From Hippopus hippopus (taxonomy: Eukaryota; Mollusca; Bivalvia; Cardiida; Cardiidae): DNA of 64,000 bases. Positions 21,528 through 35,500 of this stretch are shown piece by piece. The stretch is taken from NCBI GenBank assembly GCA_946811185.2, contig OX328109.1, forward strand, positions 12,498,255 through 12,562,254. Reading direction: 5' to 3'. The notes beneath the pieces are model-generated. The model was not told where the DNA came from and did no database searches. It saw only the letters and a list, made by a program, of their open reading frames with translations. The position numbers and the translations under genes were made by a program. Within the stretch, counting starts at the first letter, position 1, and every line of letters starts with the position of its first letter.

Positions 21528-21665
21528 AAGCAATCCAGGGGTCCTGGGTTTGACCATCACTCAACACACTGTGTTTTATAGAGTGCCCTTGGCAAGTCAC
21601 TTCAAAGCCCATGCCCAGTACTGGTGGAACTCAGGAGAGTTTCAGCTCTATTATCATACAACTTT
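21528..21665 (+). repeat. SINE-like fragment
   Basis: GGGGTCCTGGGTTTGACCAT (B-box-like), then GTGCCCTTGGCAAGTCACTT, a phrase shared in reverse with 41372-41608 and 50448-50676. Confidence 0.6.
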
Positions 21666-22105
21666 GAGTAGGAGGAGAAGAAGACTTGATATTGCATCTA
21701 TGGATAGATGGACATACCAAATGACGGATAACATGATTCCACTATTTCATGTGTTGTACAGATGGACAGACAACCTGATTTGGGGAATCTCCTCTCCCCA
21801 ATCTTTAATGTGATAAACATTTTCTCCTTTTTTCCTCACAATGTTTCTACCCTTTCAAAGACAAATCCAATTATTTTAGCCACTTTTATTTGACAACTAA
21901 AAGTAAGTTCAGTTGCAGAGCTTCCAACAAATAACCATATTTAACCTTTGAGTATCAACAACAACTTAAATTCCTTATGAAGAGCAAAAATTAGGATCAG
22001 AATATAGAACTTAAATAGCAAAATTTATTATATACCAAGAAATTCTACTGCTAAAATACATGCATAGCACAGAAATAAAATCAAAAACAACAGGGAAAAA
22101 GATCT

Positions 22106-22364
22106 GAGCCATGCTCTGTGAAAAGGGAGAGTAAAGCATCTGCAGAAAGTATCGACCCATTTCAGCCTGCGCAGTCCGCGCAGGCTGACATGAGCCGAAA
22201 CTTTTTGCCAGCTCCAAATTTTTTGTTTGTGAAAGGACCAGTTTACATAATACTTTAGCCAATGGTTGGACAAAACAAAATGTATGGTTCCATAATTATA
22301 TGATGACTTGCTTGGTATAATGTGTCACAGAGATAAATTAAGCCCCCTTTTTACAGAGCATGGC
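22106..22364 (+). repeat. GAGCC MITE, full copy
   Basis: GAGCCATGCTCTGTGAAAAG to TTTTTACAGAGCATGGC; palindrome CAGCCTGCGCAGTCCGCGCA continuing as GGCTGACATG. Confidence 0.9.
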
Positions 22365-22481
22365 ACATCTATATTTACAGTGTCAAAATACAGTACCAAA
22401 TATGGTATGATGACTATCTGTATGCAAACTACTTTCAGCTTAGTTTCTATTTCGATTGGTCAACATGTTACATTCTTATAC

Positions 22482-22742
22482 GAGTAATGCTCTGTGAAAT
22501 GGGGGCTTAATGCATCTGCAAAAAGTATAGACCCATGTCAGCCTGCTTAGTCTACACAGTCTGACATGGGTCGAAACTTTTTGCTATGGGTAGATTTTCT
22601 TCATGTCAGAGAACCAGTGTACCTCATGATTCAGTCGGTTGTTATACATAATTGACATTAAGGATCCATTATCATGTGATGACTTGCTTGGCATCATGCA
22701 TCTTGGTGATGCGTTAAGTCCCTTTTTGCCAGAGCAAGGCTC
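22482..22742 (+). repeat. GAGCC MITE, full copy
   Basis: GAGTAATGCTCTGTGAAATG to TTGCCAGAGCAAGGCTC; palindrome ACCCATGTCAGCCTGC facing CAGTCTGACATGGGTC. Same strand as the preceding copy, about 120 bp away. Confidence 0.88.
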
Positions 22743-23187
22743 ATATTTATCTGCCATTCATGACGAAAGATTTTCACTAACTGAACAGGTGTATTGTTTT
22801 ATTTTGTACCATTTCTTTTCTATTAAAAGTGTCCATAATCACAATATTTATTTTCTTTAATTTTGTAGATAAATAATAAAAGGAATATCATAAATTTTTG
22901 TGATAGCTTTCCTGGGGCTTGTATTTGCTTTTGACATCTTGCTCCACTTTCTGTCTCCTAAGATATAATGAATTTGACCCTTGCTCTGTGTACCTCATAA
23001 TTCAGTTGGTTGTTAAGCAAAATGGATAGAAATTCATATCCTACAAACAATTTAAAGATCATTTAAGTACTTAGAGCTCTAACTGACAAGCATCTGGATT
23101 TTGCTCTATCTTCTGCATCTGTATCAATTGTTTCAGTCACATAGTCAGACTAGGTCCCTATCCAAAGCCAATATATGTGTTGACAAG

Positions 23188-23350
23188 TTTAGAAAACCCT
23201 ATGGAAGAATATAAAACACTGAAATAAAAGGAGAAAATGCTGGTAACCAGCATTTTCCCTAAATGATTTCTATCCTTCCAAACACAATTTTCAATTTTTG
23301 AATCACAATTATTTTGTCGCCTGCAAATGCTTTCAATTCGGAAAATGTTA
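23188..23350 (-). repeat. TTAA-hairpin MITE, partial, in TMEM120 3' UTR
   Basis: GGAGAAAATGCTGGTAACCA with CCTGCAAATGCTTTCAATTC; starts about 63 bp after the TMEM120 stop, so it is probably transcribed. Confidence 0.75.
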
Positions 23351-23412
23351 CCGAGTTGAAGAACAGCCATTGTGGAGAAAAGTTAACTGGAACTTCTAGT
23401 GGCACACATTCA

Positions 23413-23568
23413 CTACACTTCCTTCAGCTTTGTGTGAAATCTGTATTTGTTCTTGTAAAATTTCTTGCTGTTTTTCAAATCTTCTGTCAATTTCTGTTGA
23501 ATCACTTTCAGAGTGGTGGCCATATTTCCGACAAACAGAATTAAATGAATAACACTCAGGACCGGCAC
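23413..23568 (-). CDS. TMEM120: TMEM120 exon 12 with stop
   Basis: Acceptor TTTAAG, 51 codons then TAG at 23415-23413. Encodes [19 protein letters not shown] then a basic tail ending [11 protein letters not shown]; human has LLLFLGNFFTTLRVVHHKF. The tail is longer than in human TMEM120A. A TTAA-hairpin fragment lies about 60 bp into the 3' UTR. Confidence 0.94.
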   Translation of the reverse strand: MPVLSVIHLILFVGNMATTLKVIQQKLTEDLKNSKKFYKNKYRFHTKLKEV

Positions 23569-26500
23569 CTTAAACAAATAAACATTCAAAACCTAAGATA
23601 GCAGTGTACAACAAAGCAAAATTAAATTGAAGTTGCTTTTGTGGACCATGTAGATCAAGATCAGACTGCAAAGAATGGATAGTTTGGGTCCATATACACC
23701 AACTATTCTTAAGAACATTCTTCGTCTTATTCTCCAAGATTTTTCTAAATGTGAATGTAGCACAAGTTCTGATTGGCTGAACCATTTGGTTCAGCCAATC
23801 AAAGTAGTGTTACATTCACATTTAGAAAATTCTGGAGGATAAGACTAAGAATGTTCTAAAGTATGGTTGATGAATAAGGACCCTGATCTTTGGTCAAAAA
23901 TAATCCGCTTTTTTAAATTTTTTTTTGGAGATAGCCAAACAGGCTAGAAAACTCAAAATTTGGGTCCTTCTTAACTCTCTACCACCAAACAACATTTTAG
24001 GCTCCTTCAAAAAAAAATTCAAAGCAGTTGCAGACAACGAATGTGGCTCGACTGTTGAGATTTGTCTCTGAAAGGGTAAAAACATTATGAGAAAAAAGAG
24101 AAAATGCTGGTTACTAGCATTTTCTTCTTTTCCCACAATGTTTTCAATGGCCTTCTACTTCAATAGCCTTCCAGTTGTAAAAACACTTTGACTGTTTGGT
24201 AAAGGGATATACTCCTCCATACTTTTTATCAACATAACTTCAAAATGGGATCAGGGTCTGTACTCATCAACCATTCTTGTTTACCAAACAACAAAATTTT
24301 TCAACTTGTCCAAACTATTAAAAAGCATTTTCAGATAACAAATGTCAATTGGTCTATGATAGGTTAGAAAACATCATGGTTATCAGCATTTTCTCCTTTT
24401 TTCCCCCAACTTTTTCAAAAGCTTTCTTTCTCGAGGTCACTGAAATTAGGGAAAGCATGGGAGATGATTAAAAGAAATCTGTTGGCATTCTACCAGAACT
24501 TTACAAGTTAACTCTTTACCGGATGACAAAATTTTACACTTGTCCAGATTGAAAGCATTTGCAGACAAAAAATTAAATATCATGGGATTTGTCTTTGAAA
24601 GAGAAAAAAACATTGTGTGAAAATGAGAAACTGCTGGTTAGCATTTTCTTCTTTTCCTACAATGGTTTCAAAAACTTTCTTCCTCGGGGTAGATAAACTT
24701 AGGATTGAGCAGTGGAGGGATAATCTTACCTGCCATTCTTTGCATCTACGGTCCACACTCAAGAGATACAAGATGTATGCATTATAAAGCTGAAAGAACT
24801 GTAAAAGAAAAAGAAAAAAATCAAACTGGAGCTGTTGCAAGCCTATGAATATCCCCCTAGCCTTGTCACTAGATCAGAAAAACAAGAGCAATACATGCTG
24901 GTACCAATGCCCAGTTGCAGATGCATTTAGTGAAAATTCTAAGTCAGAAAAGGAGCATGACTGTGTCAAATATATTTTGATGGTTACCTGCTCATTGCAT
25001 GGGTTCCTCTTTTGGTAGTTAACAACTAGTCGAATTTTGAAGTCAATATCTTCCGTAATAGTTATTTTCATAGAAGACTGAGCTAGGACAATACCTCGAT
25101 GTTTTCTTTGAAAACAGCAAAGCTAAACAATTTAAAGAGCCTTAACTCCTGTAATAGTTGACCAATTAGATCAAACATTGAAGATGCACAAGTCCCTGTG
25201 GTTAGAATGCTTCAATTGACATTCAGACGAAGTTGCTTGTGAATCTTGTGGGAGAGAAGGACACAAAGTTGTATCTATATGGACAGACGGACCAACAGCC
25301 TGGTTCCAGTATAACACCACCACCTCCACTTTGTTGTTGGGACAATATAAATGAGCCATGATCTGTGAAATGGGGGCTTAATGCATCTGCAAAAAGTATC
25401 CACCCAGGCCAGCCTGCGCATTCTGTGCAGGCTGACCTGAGCCGAAACTTTTTGCTATCAGTAAGTTTTCTGTATGTCCAAGCACCACTCTTCCTCCAGA
25501 TTCAGTCATTCATTAGACTAACTGTATTTCATTGATCCCTAATTATGTAATGACTTACTTGGTATAATGGATCACAGAGATGCATTAAGCCCCCTTTTGC
25601 CAGAGCTTGCCTCATTAATACATTAACATCCTACCACATGCAGAAACTTGGGCATGTTAGTTTGAATCTACAGCTTGGCCAATTTCCTTCCAAGGATTGG
25701 TTATACTTATCGCCACAGGATTCCCTTACCCCTGATCATTGTTTCGACAATGATTATGTGGGAAAGCAGACAGTGGCTTTGGAAGACTATGTGATGTACC
25801 TGATGAATTATCATTATTTGTTAGCTCTTAGAAAATTTAGACTCATCCATATTGAATCCCTTTGCAGGTGACAAATTAATCTCGTTGCTTACGTAATAGA
25901 ATGTCTCAGAAACGATAGATAACATTATGGGAAATGGAGAAATTACTGGCAGACAGCATTTTCTTCTTTTCTCACATTATTTTCTGAAGTCTTCATCTTC
26001 AGAGAAGGTAAAACTCTAGACTGTTTGGTACAGGGTTTAACCTCCACTCATGCTGATCATCATCTTTTAAAAAGTTACGCAGTACTTGTTACATACAACT
26101 GCTTCTTTTCCCATTATGTCTTCTAAACCGGTCATCTTCAGAGGCAAAGAAAACCTGCATTTGTACAACATTGGCATGAAATGCAGATATCATACTGATC
26201 TGATACAAAGAGACTGTAAAATTCTCCAGGGAAAAAATAAAAAACAAATCAGTCCACTTCAATATTTTGGTTATTAGCTTTTTCACCAGTTATGAAACAT
26301 TAAACTCAATTAGAATATTGTTTAAAAGCTCATGGAAAAGGCAATAGCCAAAACATTGAGACTGATTTATGTACTATGGTATTTCAAACAATGAACATCT
26401 GTGGAAAAACCATTATCATATACTTACATAAGCTATGAACAAGAATGGCAGCAAAAAGGCAAGGCCTTTAAACATCCAGGACATGAAACCCTCTGTAAAA

Positions 26501-29500
26501 CATGAAACAAACATGTAGAATTATGGCGTTATCCTGCTGAAATTAAATTTTCTTTGCTTGTTTAGTGGCATTTAACGAGCTTTATTTCAGACATTGTGTG
26601 GCAGCCAGTGCACCTATGCATGCTTTCCTGGGGTTTCTTTTACCAGCACATGTCACAATTTTCTTCCCAAGCAGCTGCAATTACCCATGCTTTTCTGGGG
26701 TTTCTTTTAACAGAACTTTGCACGGTATTCTTCCAAACCCAACAGCTACTTTCCAAGATAATTGTGGTAATTGATCAGTGTGTTGCAACGACTATCATCA
26801 ATCCTTTGAGCGAAAATGGTAAAGCTTGGGATTCAGATGAAACTGCCGACTCCTACAAATTAAAGTTTAACCCTTTACCACACAATGCCAAGTTTTAACG
26901 ACCCTGATAGAGAAGCTTTTAGAAATTATTGTAGGAAAAGAAGAAAATGCTGATACCAGCATTTTCTCCTTTTCCCACAATGTTTTCTTACCTTTCAACA
27001 ACAAATCTCATGTATTGAAATATTAAATCTGTTGTCTGCACATGCTTTCAATATGTTCGTGCGTAAAATTGTGTTGTTTAGTAAAGAGTTAAAACTCTAC
27101 AAGCAAGTATGTGCAGGATAATCTAGGCACATGCCCTCTGTAAAATGTAATACATGATCATGTATTGTAGAACAATGGTAAAGTCATTACAACAAAATTT
27201 TGGGCTGGTCCAACTTTGACAGCATATGCAGATGACACATTGAATGTGAATAAATCAAGAGATTTGTCTTTGATAGGGTGAAAACGCAGTGAAAAAAAAA
27301 ATACTGGTTACTCCAGCATTTTTCTCCTTTTCCCATAACACTAGCAATTGTTTGTAAAAGGGTTCAAACAGAAAATCTAAAACTTTAAGTGCTTATAGCA
27401 GGAGCTTAGCACAGAAAAAAAGAAACATTAACTTTTTTAAGCCTTTACCAAAGATCTCAAGTTTAAACAAGGCTGCTGTATACCAGTATTTTCTTCTTTT
27501 CCAACAGTGTTTTCAATAGCTCTTCTTGTTGGGGCCATGGAAACAAGATGTCTGTTTGTAAAATAGTCATGCCCCCCTACTGCCACATTGATACAGGAAG
27601 TGGCACAGTTCATAAACTGATATCAAAAGAATTGATTGGGAAATATCGATGTCATCTTTTTGATTTATAGCCCACTTCAATTGTTAAAAGTGATAATCTG
27701 TCAACAGTTCGCATAATTATACACACCGCCGTGTGTATACATACAAGATTGTAAACAGTCGCCGATACACAGACTGGGTTATCGATTTTCTTTTGGGCAC
27801 ACGCGTTCAACTTCCGCTTTTTCCCAGTCGACTTCGATGCTTACTACGTCCCCGATAATACGCGAATAAAATTTTGGAGCCACAAGTTGAGCCATATATG
27901 ATGATTTTTGAGACACTTTAATTTTTTTTGAGCAAATGGCTCAAGTGGCGAACAGCAATGCGGGCCCTGAATCATCTGGTGGTCACTGTGACCTTGACCT
28001 TTCACGGATTAACCTTAAAATCAATAGGGATCATTTACACTCCAAGATGAATGTCTGTACAGAATTTGAAGGACCTAGGTCAATTCTGCGTGTAGTTATC
28101 ATCTGGACAAGGTTTGGTCTATATATCATTAAGTTGAAGGCCACTGTGACCTTGACCTTTGATGGATTAATCTCAAAATCGATAGGGATCATTTACACTC
28201 CGAGATGAATATCTGTACAGAATTTGAAGAACGTATGTCGATTCTGTATCTAGTTATCATCCGGACAAGGTTTGGTCTATATATCATTAAGTTGAAGGCC
28301 ACTGTGACCTTGACCTTTGATGGATTAATCTCAAAATCGATAGGGATCATCTGCACTCCAAGACAAATGTCTGTGCCAAATTTGACGAACCTAAGTCAAT
28401 TCTGTGTCTAGTTATCATCCGGACAAGGTTTGGTCTATATATCAACATGTTGACGGTCACTGTGACCTTGACCTTTGACCGATTGACCTCAAAATCAATA
28501 GGGATCATCTACACTCCAAGACGCATGTCTGTGCCAAATTTGACGAACCTAGGTCAATTTTGTGCCTAGTTATCATCCGGACAAGGTTTGGTCTATATAT
28601 CAACATGTTGACGGTCACTGTGACCTTGACCTTTGACCGATAGACGTTAAAATCAATAGGGATCATCTACGCTCCGAGACAAATGTCTGTGCCAAATTTG
28701 ACGAACCTAAGTCAATTCTGTGTCTAGTTATCATCCGGACAAGGTTTGGTCTATATATCAACATGTTGACGGTCACTGTGACCTTGACCTTTGACCGATT
28801 GACTTCAAAATCAATAGGGATCATCTACACTCCGAGACAAATGTCTGTGCCAAATTTGACGAACCTATGTCAATTCTGTGTCTAGTTATCATCCGGACAA
28901 GGTAAGGTCTACCGACCGACCGACCACCCGACATTAGCAAAGCAATATACCCCCACTTCGTTGAAGGGGGGGCATAAATATGTGACAGTGTGGTGAACCG
29001 TAATAGCAATTCACAAGCATTGGAAAAGAGACTTACCCACAGTAATGTCCATATCATGTCTCTGTCCCAGTGCCTTTAATCTGTAGAGACAGCCTTGCTG
29101 ATAGTAATATTGTAAAATTTGTGTACATGCTACAATGGAAAACAAGCACTGGCTGTCAACTAAGCTTTGATGAAAAACATAAGAAAAAAATTCTTTCCTC
29201 CAAAAAATATATGAGTTTTAAGCATTCCCTTGGACAAAATATAGGAATTTTACTATAAAAGAAAGAAAATATCTTCATTTCATAAAATATCTTCATTTCA
29301 CAAGAATATATTCTTACTTGTCAACCAGATAAAGTAATTTAACTTGTGTTTTATATAACCAAACATCTGTACAGTATCTCTAACAAGGCAAGTATCCAAC
29401 AGCAAAACTCCCCGGTCATCTATATGAACACCCTTTATGACTTGAAGGTTGGCACATTCATCATCAAGGTGTCCACATGGATAAGCCATAGTGTAAACCT

Positions 29501-32500
29501 GAGCCATTCATTTATTTGTGGCATTTTGATTCATCAACACCCATTGTGAGACCAATATTTGATTAACTTGACTCAATTTTGCTCTGTACCAAATGTCAAA
29601 ATTTTAGACTTGTCCAACTTGAAAGCATTTGAAGATGACAACCATGACTCAAATGACATTTTGTTTAGAAGGGTAAAACAAATGGTTGCCATCATTTTCC
29701 CCATTTTCCACACTGTTTTCTAAAGCCTTTTTCTTTTGAGCTTTTAAATATGATTTTGCTTGGTAAGGATTAAATTTATTTGTTCAGTGATGTTTAATGG
29801 TGTTTTCAACATTATTTCAGTTATGTCAAGGTGGCAACCTATTAGTGCTTTTCTAGACTTTCTTTCACCATTACTTCAATTAATTTTCTTACCAAGCCAC
29901 CGGCTACTTTCCCACATAACTATTGGTGAAGCAATGTTGTGCCGTGAGAGAGAAACAAATCCTATCACAATAACTATCATTAATCCTCAGAAAGAAATTG
30001 GTTGAGCTAGGGATTCAAACCAGTGATTCCCTGGCTTCACGTCTTATACATTATAGACTGAGCTACAGGGCTTGGCAATGGGTGGTACCAAGATCACTCA
30101 GAATGTCCAATATGATACTGGGTCTATACCGTCTGCTTGTTCAGTGAAGCCTAATAGATAAAAATTGTCTGAGTTTTGATGGATTGTATTTTAAGCCCTT
30201 GAAGAAGGTCTAGTTTATGTCTGGCACTGACAGAGTCAATGTACATGACATATAGTACTTTGATGAATGCATCATATTTTTTGGCTTATTTGCATATTGA
30301 ATGATGTTAAATGGATAGTATATTTTACAAATGTCCCAGGTAAAAGAAGCAACAGTTACTTGTCTTTGTCTATATAAACTGATCCATTCTGAAACAAATA
30401 ACAATAAATAGGCCGCTAAGACGATGTGGATAAACATGTATGCTTTGGACCAGTCATTGATAGTAACCAATAGTTACTCACCTGTATTCATCTGTATTAA
30501 TTGATTGATTCTAATATACAGATGAACATGCTGCTAAGACAATATGGATAGATGTATGTGCTTCAGACAAGTCCTTCATATTATCTACCAAGCTGCATTA
30601 CTGTATATTGATTGATCAACTCCCTTCATTTTCTTTCCTACCGTTTATCAAACGAACTATACTTGATCCCCATACTATAATTTCACAGTGTACCAGAGTA
30701 AAATGCTTACCCACATAGAGAATAAACCAGCCATACTGTGTTCGGAAATATTTATAGGACCAGCTATCAGGCCTGTAAGTACAAACAATAATGTGACTGA
30801 ATCCCTAAACTATAGGATCTCATACTATCTCATACAGGCTACTGTAATAAACATTGTGAAAGATGGAGAAAATGCTCACTCTCAGGTATACTTGCCATTT
30901 GGCATCTTTTCAGCTACAAAGAAATTGTCATCCCCAAATGCTTTCGAATCAGTAATGTCTAAAATTTTGTCCTTTTGTAAAGTGTAAATAGTCTAATTTT
31001 CAAGTATTTTCTAAATTTAAAAGTATGTGCAATACAATTCCTGATTGGCTAAACCAAGTATTAGAAATTGCATAAGTTTCTAAATCTAGAATTAAACTCA
31101 GAATGGAATTTAGAATTGCTTTTGAATAGGAGTTATTTAAAAATGTGATGTTCTTTATGTAAGGTGAAAACCTACCATATCAGAGTGATTCCCGAACATA
31201 CAGTGGATACAAAATGATGTGCCAACCACCATCCTTTTATTCTGAAAGTACATATAAGTATGCTTCTTCAATTAGATGGGACCTCTATGCTATATCACAC
31301 AATCCCCAGTTTTCAGGATCATACATAAAAAAGCTTTTGAAAACTTCACTGGAAAAGGAGAAAATGCTGGTACTCAGCACTTCTCTGTCTCCACAATCTT
31401 TTCTGCAAAGACTTATTCAGTAACTCAATCATTTGAACCACATATACATTGCCCTATACAAATGCTTTAAATATAGATAGGTCTGAAATTTTGTTAAACA
31501 TGCAAAAACTACTGTTAACATCCTTGTTATAGATTGAAAATATTATGGAAATAAAGGTGATTGCTCATTTTCCGACAACAATTTAAAAAAACATCAAAAA
31601 AGTAACTTGCATTTTCTTCTTATGTATACCTTCTGCAATTTGCACAAGTTAACTGTATGCGTAACAACTGCTCATGTACTAGCATATTCAATCATTTTGA
31701 AATTTGCATGCTGTTTAAAAAAAAAAAAAAACAAACAAACAATGTCGTATGTTCAACTTTCTTTACACAACTAATCATCTCACATTATACTTGACAAAAT
31801 GTAACAATAAGTATGATAAACACATTATAAAACAATCCTGTGTTTTAACAGCCCTGAGGAAAAGGGTTTTTGAAAACTTTGTGGTACAATGAGAAAACCT
31901 CGATTTCCTCCTTTTCCATAATGTTTTTATGCTTTATACCATATTCCACAATTAGAGACACAATTGTCGTTTGCAAATGCTCTCTGTAGGTAAGACGATG
32001 ATATACTCTTTGCAAAACAACCTTGTGATTCAATGACAATGAGGAAAACAGTTTTTGAGAACATTGTGGGAAGACAAGAAAATGCTGGTAGCTAGCATGT
32101 TTTCCTTTTTTCCAAAGTCTTCTACCCCTTAAAAGAAAAAAAAACAACAGAATTTTAGCTGCACCGTCTTTGTTGTCTGCAAATGCTTTCAATGTGAACG
32201 AATTCTACAATCTTGTCAACTGATAACTGCTTAAATCTTATCATGGTGAGGGCAACTTTACCTCTATCAGAAGTCAGTATCCATCAAGATTAGACTCAAC
32301 AAATTGTTAAGTCTGATCTTAATTCTCCTGCCCCATATGGTACATGTTTTCTTGTCAAAACTGCCCTAAATTGCACTTTTTAATGATATAATAATGGTGT
32401 CATAACAATTCAAACCCTTTCCATACAATCTGTCTCAAAATCTTCAATTTCAAATCAAACTGCTTAAAAATGTAATTTTCTTATCCAATTCTCATATAGA

Positions 32501-35500
32501 CAAGACAAGACAAGACAATTTTTTTTGTCCGGTAAACAAATGATCAGCCCACAGTCAGTTTATCAATCATCCTCGACCCTTTCTTACCTTGAACCATTTA
32601 CAATAAGAATCTGTTCACGTATAGTCAATGTACAATAGTACCAAACCAGCAAGAAATGCAGTACAGAGTCCATCCACCTGTAATGATAAACCTTCTAGTG
32701 CTGAATAGATGTAATTCTTCAATTAACTCTTCACTTGCCTTTCACTACATTAGTTACTTTTGCGGCCAGTGTAGATCGAGATCAGACTGCACAACATGTG
32801 CAGTCTGATCTTTGATCTGCACTGCCCGCTCTGTGGAGACATTCTGTACAAGGACAACCTTGAAACTGCTTTTATCAGGGGCATATTTCTAGGATTCAAA
32901 TGTCTGTTAGATTTATTCTGTACTCTATGGGTTAATGTTTCACTCTTTACCATACAATAAGATTTCCAACTTGTCCAAGTAGAAAACATTTGAGCCATGT
33001 TCTGGCAAAAGGGGACTTCATGCATCTCTGTGATCTATGGTACAAAGCAAGTCTTCACAACACCTATAGATCCAAAATACCTAATTTTTCAACAACCAAC
33101 TTAATTATGACACTTGTCCATGGTCATACAGAAAATTGACCTATAATGAAAAGTTTTGACCTAGGTCAGCTGCATAGGCTGACCTGGGTCGAAACATTTT
33201 GCAGATGCATTCAGCCCCCCTTTTCACAGAGCATGACTCATTTGTAGACAATTTACTTAAATGTGGCTAAAATCAAGGTTTGGTTTTTGAGAAGGTAGAA
33301 AACAGTGTTGGAACTGGAGAAAATGCTATTACCAGCATTTTCTCCTTTTCCAACAGTGTTTACAAAAGCCTCTTTCCCCAAGGTCAATAAAACAAGAAAT
33401 TGTGTGGTAAATGGTTACAGCACTAGAAATGCATGTGTTGCAATTTCAAAGCTGTTTTCATAAAATATATCTGGCAAGGAAGCAGACATTGTACATCTAA
33501 AATCTGACTGCACATTCTTTGCACGTCTGATCTTGATCTACTTTGTTTGCATAAAGCCATTAAATCAAAATCAGTGCTACAAGGTATATATTACTAGTAA
33601 CATTTCATGTTTATTTCATTCAGTTTTGGGGAAAATTAGTTTTCTCATGTTTATTTCATTCAGTTTTGGAGAAACAGTTGCATAGGATTTGAATGCTGGT
33701 CTCTCGCATCAAAGGCACCAGGTTTAAATCCCTTGATGAGAGGCGTCAAACCTTGGAACTCCCAACATCATGTCACAAATATTAGCTATGTTTCAGATGA
33801 TTGTCATAGCAACAGGACTAACTTTCCTCTCAGCACTAGAAATTGTTTAAACAATGTTGATGTGTGGAAAGCAGCAAGTGGCTTTGGAAAAGAGTTGTGC
33901 AAAGTACTGGTAACAGAAAGTAGAGGAGAGGATGGGTAGCTGCACTGGCCTACAGCAATAAAACTGAAATAATGTTGAACAAAGAATATAAGACCAAACA
34001 ACCAAGCCAACAATATTTGTTGCTGCCTGGAAAAGTTCATGTCATATATATAGGTTACTCCAATGATTAACACTTTAACAGATGACAAAATTTTAGACTT
34101 GTCCATATTAAAAGCATAAAAATTTGCATACTAAAAATTAAAATGTTGTTCAAAAAATAAACAGAAAACATTGAGGATTACGGAGAAAATGCTGTTTACC
34201 AGTATTTTCTCATTGACCCACAGTATATTCTAAAGTCTTCGTCCCAAAGGTCATAAAACCACTGGACTGTTCACCTTTAAAGCACCAAATAAACCGAATG
34301 GGCATTTTCATTTTGGAATATGACTCATATAATTGTAATTTCCTGGCTGCCTTTTGTCTGTAGTGTTTCAGCAATGCATACAGTGTAGATCAAAGATCAG
34401 AGTGCATGTTTTGTGCAGTCTGATCTTGATTTATACTGACTGCAAGGGCAACTATTGTAGGGAAAGGCGCTTAATCTCATTACCATGCAAAAAAAAAAAA
34501 AAAAAAAGACTTGTCAAAATGAAAGTATTTGTAGACGTCAATTTAAATTTGGCTCAAATGATGGAATTTATTTTTGATAGGGTAGAAAAAATTGTGGAAA
34601 AAGGAGAAAATGCTGGTTACCAGCATTTTCTCCTTTTCCCACAATGTTTTCAAAAGGCTTTTTCTTTAGGGCCGTTAAAACTCGGGATTGTTTGGTGAGG
34701 AGTTGATGGTTACAAAAAGCCTCACTGTCATGAAAACTTACCTTATTCTTTCTGGCAGTAAGTAGCTGTAATGCATTATAACTAATACCATTGAAAAGGC
34801 AAAAATGATGTAACTCAAGGTCAACTTGAACCTTTCATAATCTTGTTTGTACAGGTACCTGAAATGTAGATAGACAACAAGAGTGGGTGACAACACTCAG
34901 CACCAGAGTCTTTTAGAGAAACTTCCAAGTCATAAAAGGGGAATAACTGTCAACTATTTTGATGGTTACCTGCCCCTGTTTTATGGATTCTCCTTTAGAT
35001 AGTTAAACAAAAAGTCAGAGTTTGAAGTAAATATATTAAATAATAACAGAGGTACTATCCAATGTCAACGTTAATGAACGACGTAGACAAGGAGGCTGGC
35101 AACAAGGCCAAGGCTGTGACATTAACATGATATTTTCTTCTGAAAACAGCCAAGCTTGATAGAATATTTCCCCTGCCCACAAGTACCAGCCCGTCCCCAG
35201 AGTTACTGTCTCACTGGCTCTGCGAAAAGAATTCAAAGAGCCACAATTCCTGTGATAGTTGACCAATCAAAAGGATGTTAACATTGCAATTGTAAAAACT
35301 TAACTCTTTACCACATGACAATAATTTAGACTGGTTCAAACTGTAAGCATGTGCAAAGGAATAATTAAATGTGGCTCAAATAATTGATTTGTTTCTGAAA
35401 GGTAAGAAAAAATTGTGGGAAAAGGAGAAAATGCTGGTTATCAGCATTTTCTCCTTTTCCAACAATGTTTTGAAATTTCTGATTTATTTCCCGGGGTCGT

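Noticed and set aside
26565..26898. Two plus-strand frames of 69 and 100 codons
   Set aside because: They read through a reverse SINE and an adjoining MITE.
27936..28411. Frames of 90 and 68 codons in the type 2 element (also at 47760-48235)
   Set aside because: Repeat-derived; the 158-bp unit changes frame each time, and similarity between the copies is at DNA level throughout.
29298..29507. 69-codon minus-strand frame between TMEM120 exons 8 and 9
   Set aside because: No family similarity, no splice sites in phase; exons 8 and 9 already join perfectly.
30210..30470. 86-codon minus-strand hydrophobic frame (LYRQRQ segment looked like the TMEM120 CLYRLRALG block)
   Set aside because: The true block was found at 29129-29037 with full identity to the family and correct phases, leaving no room for this one.
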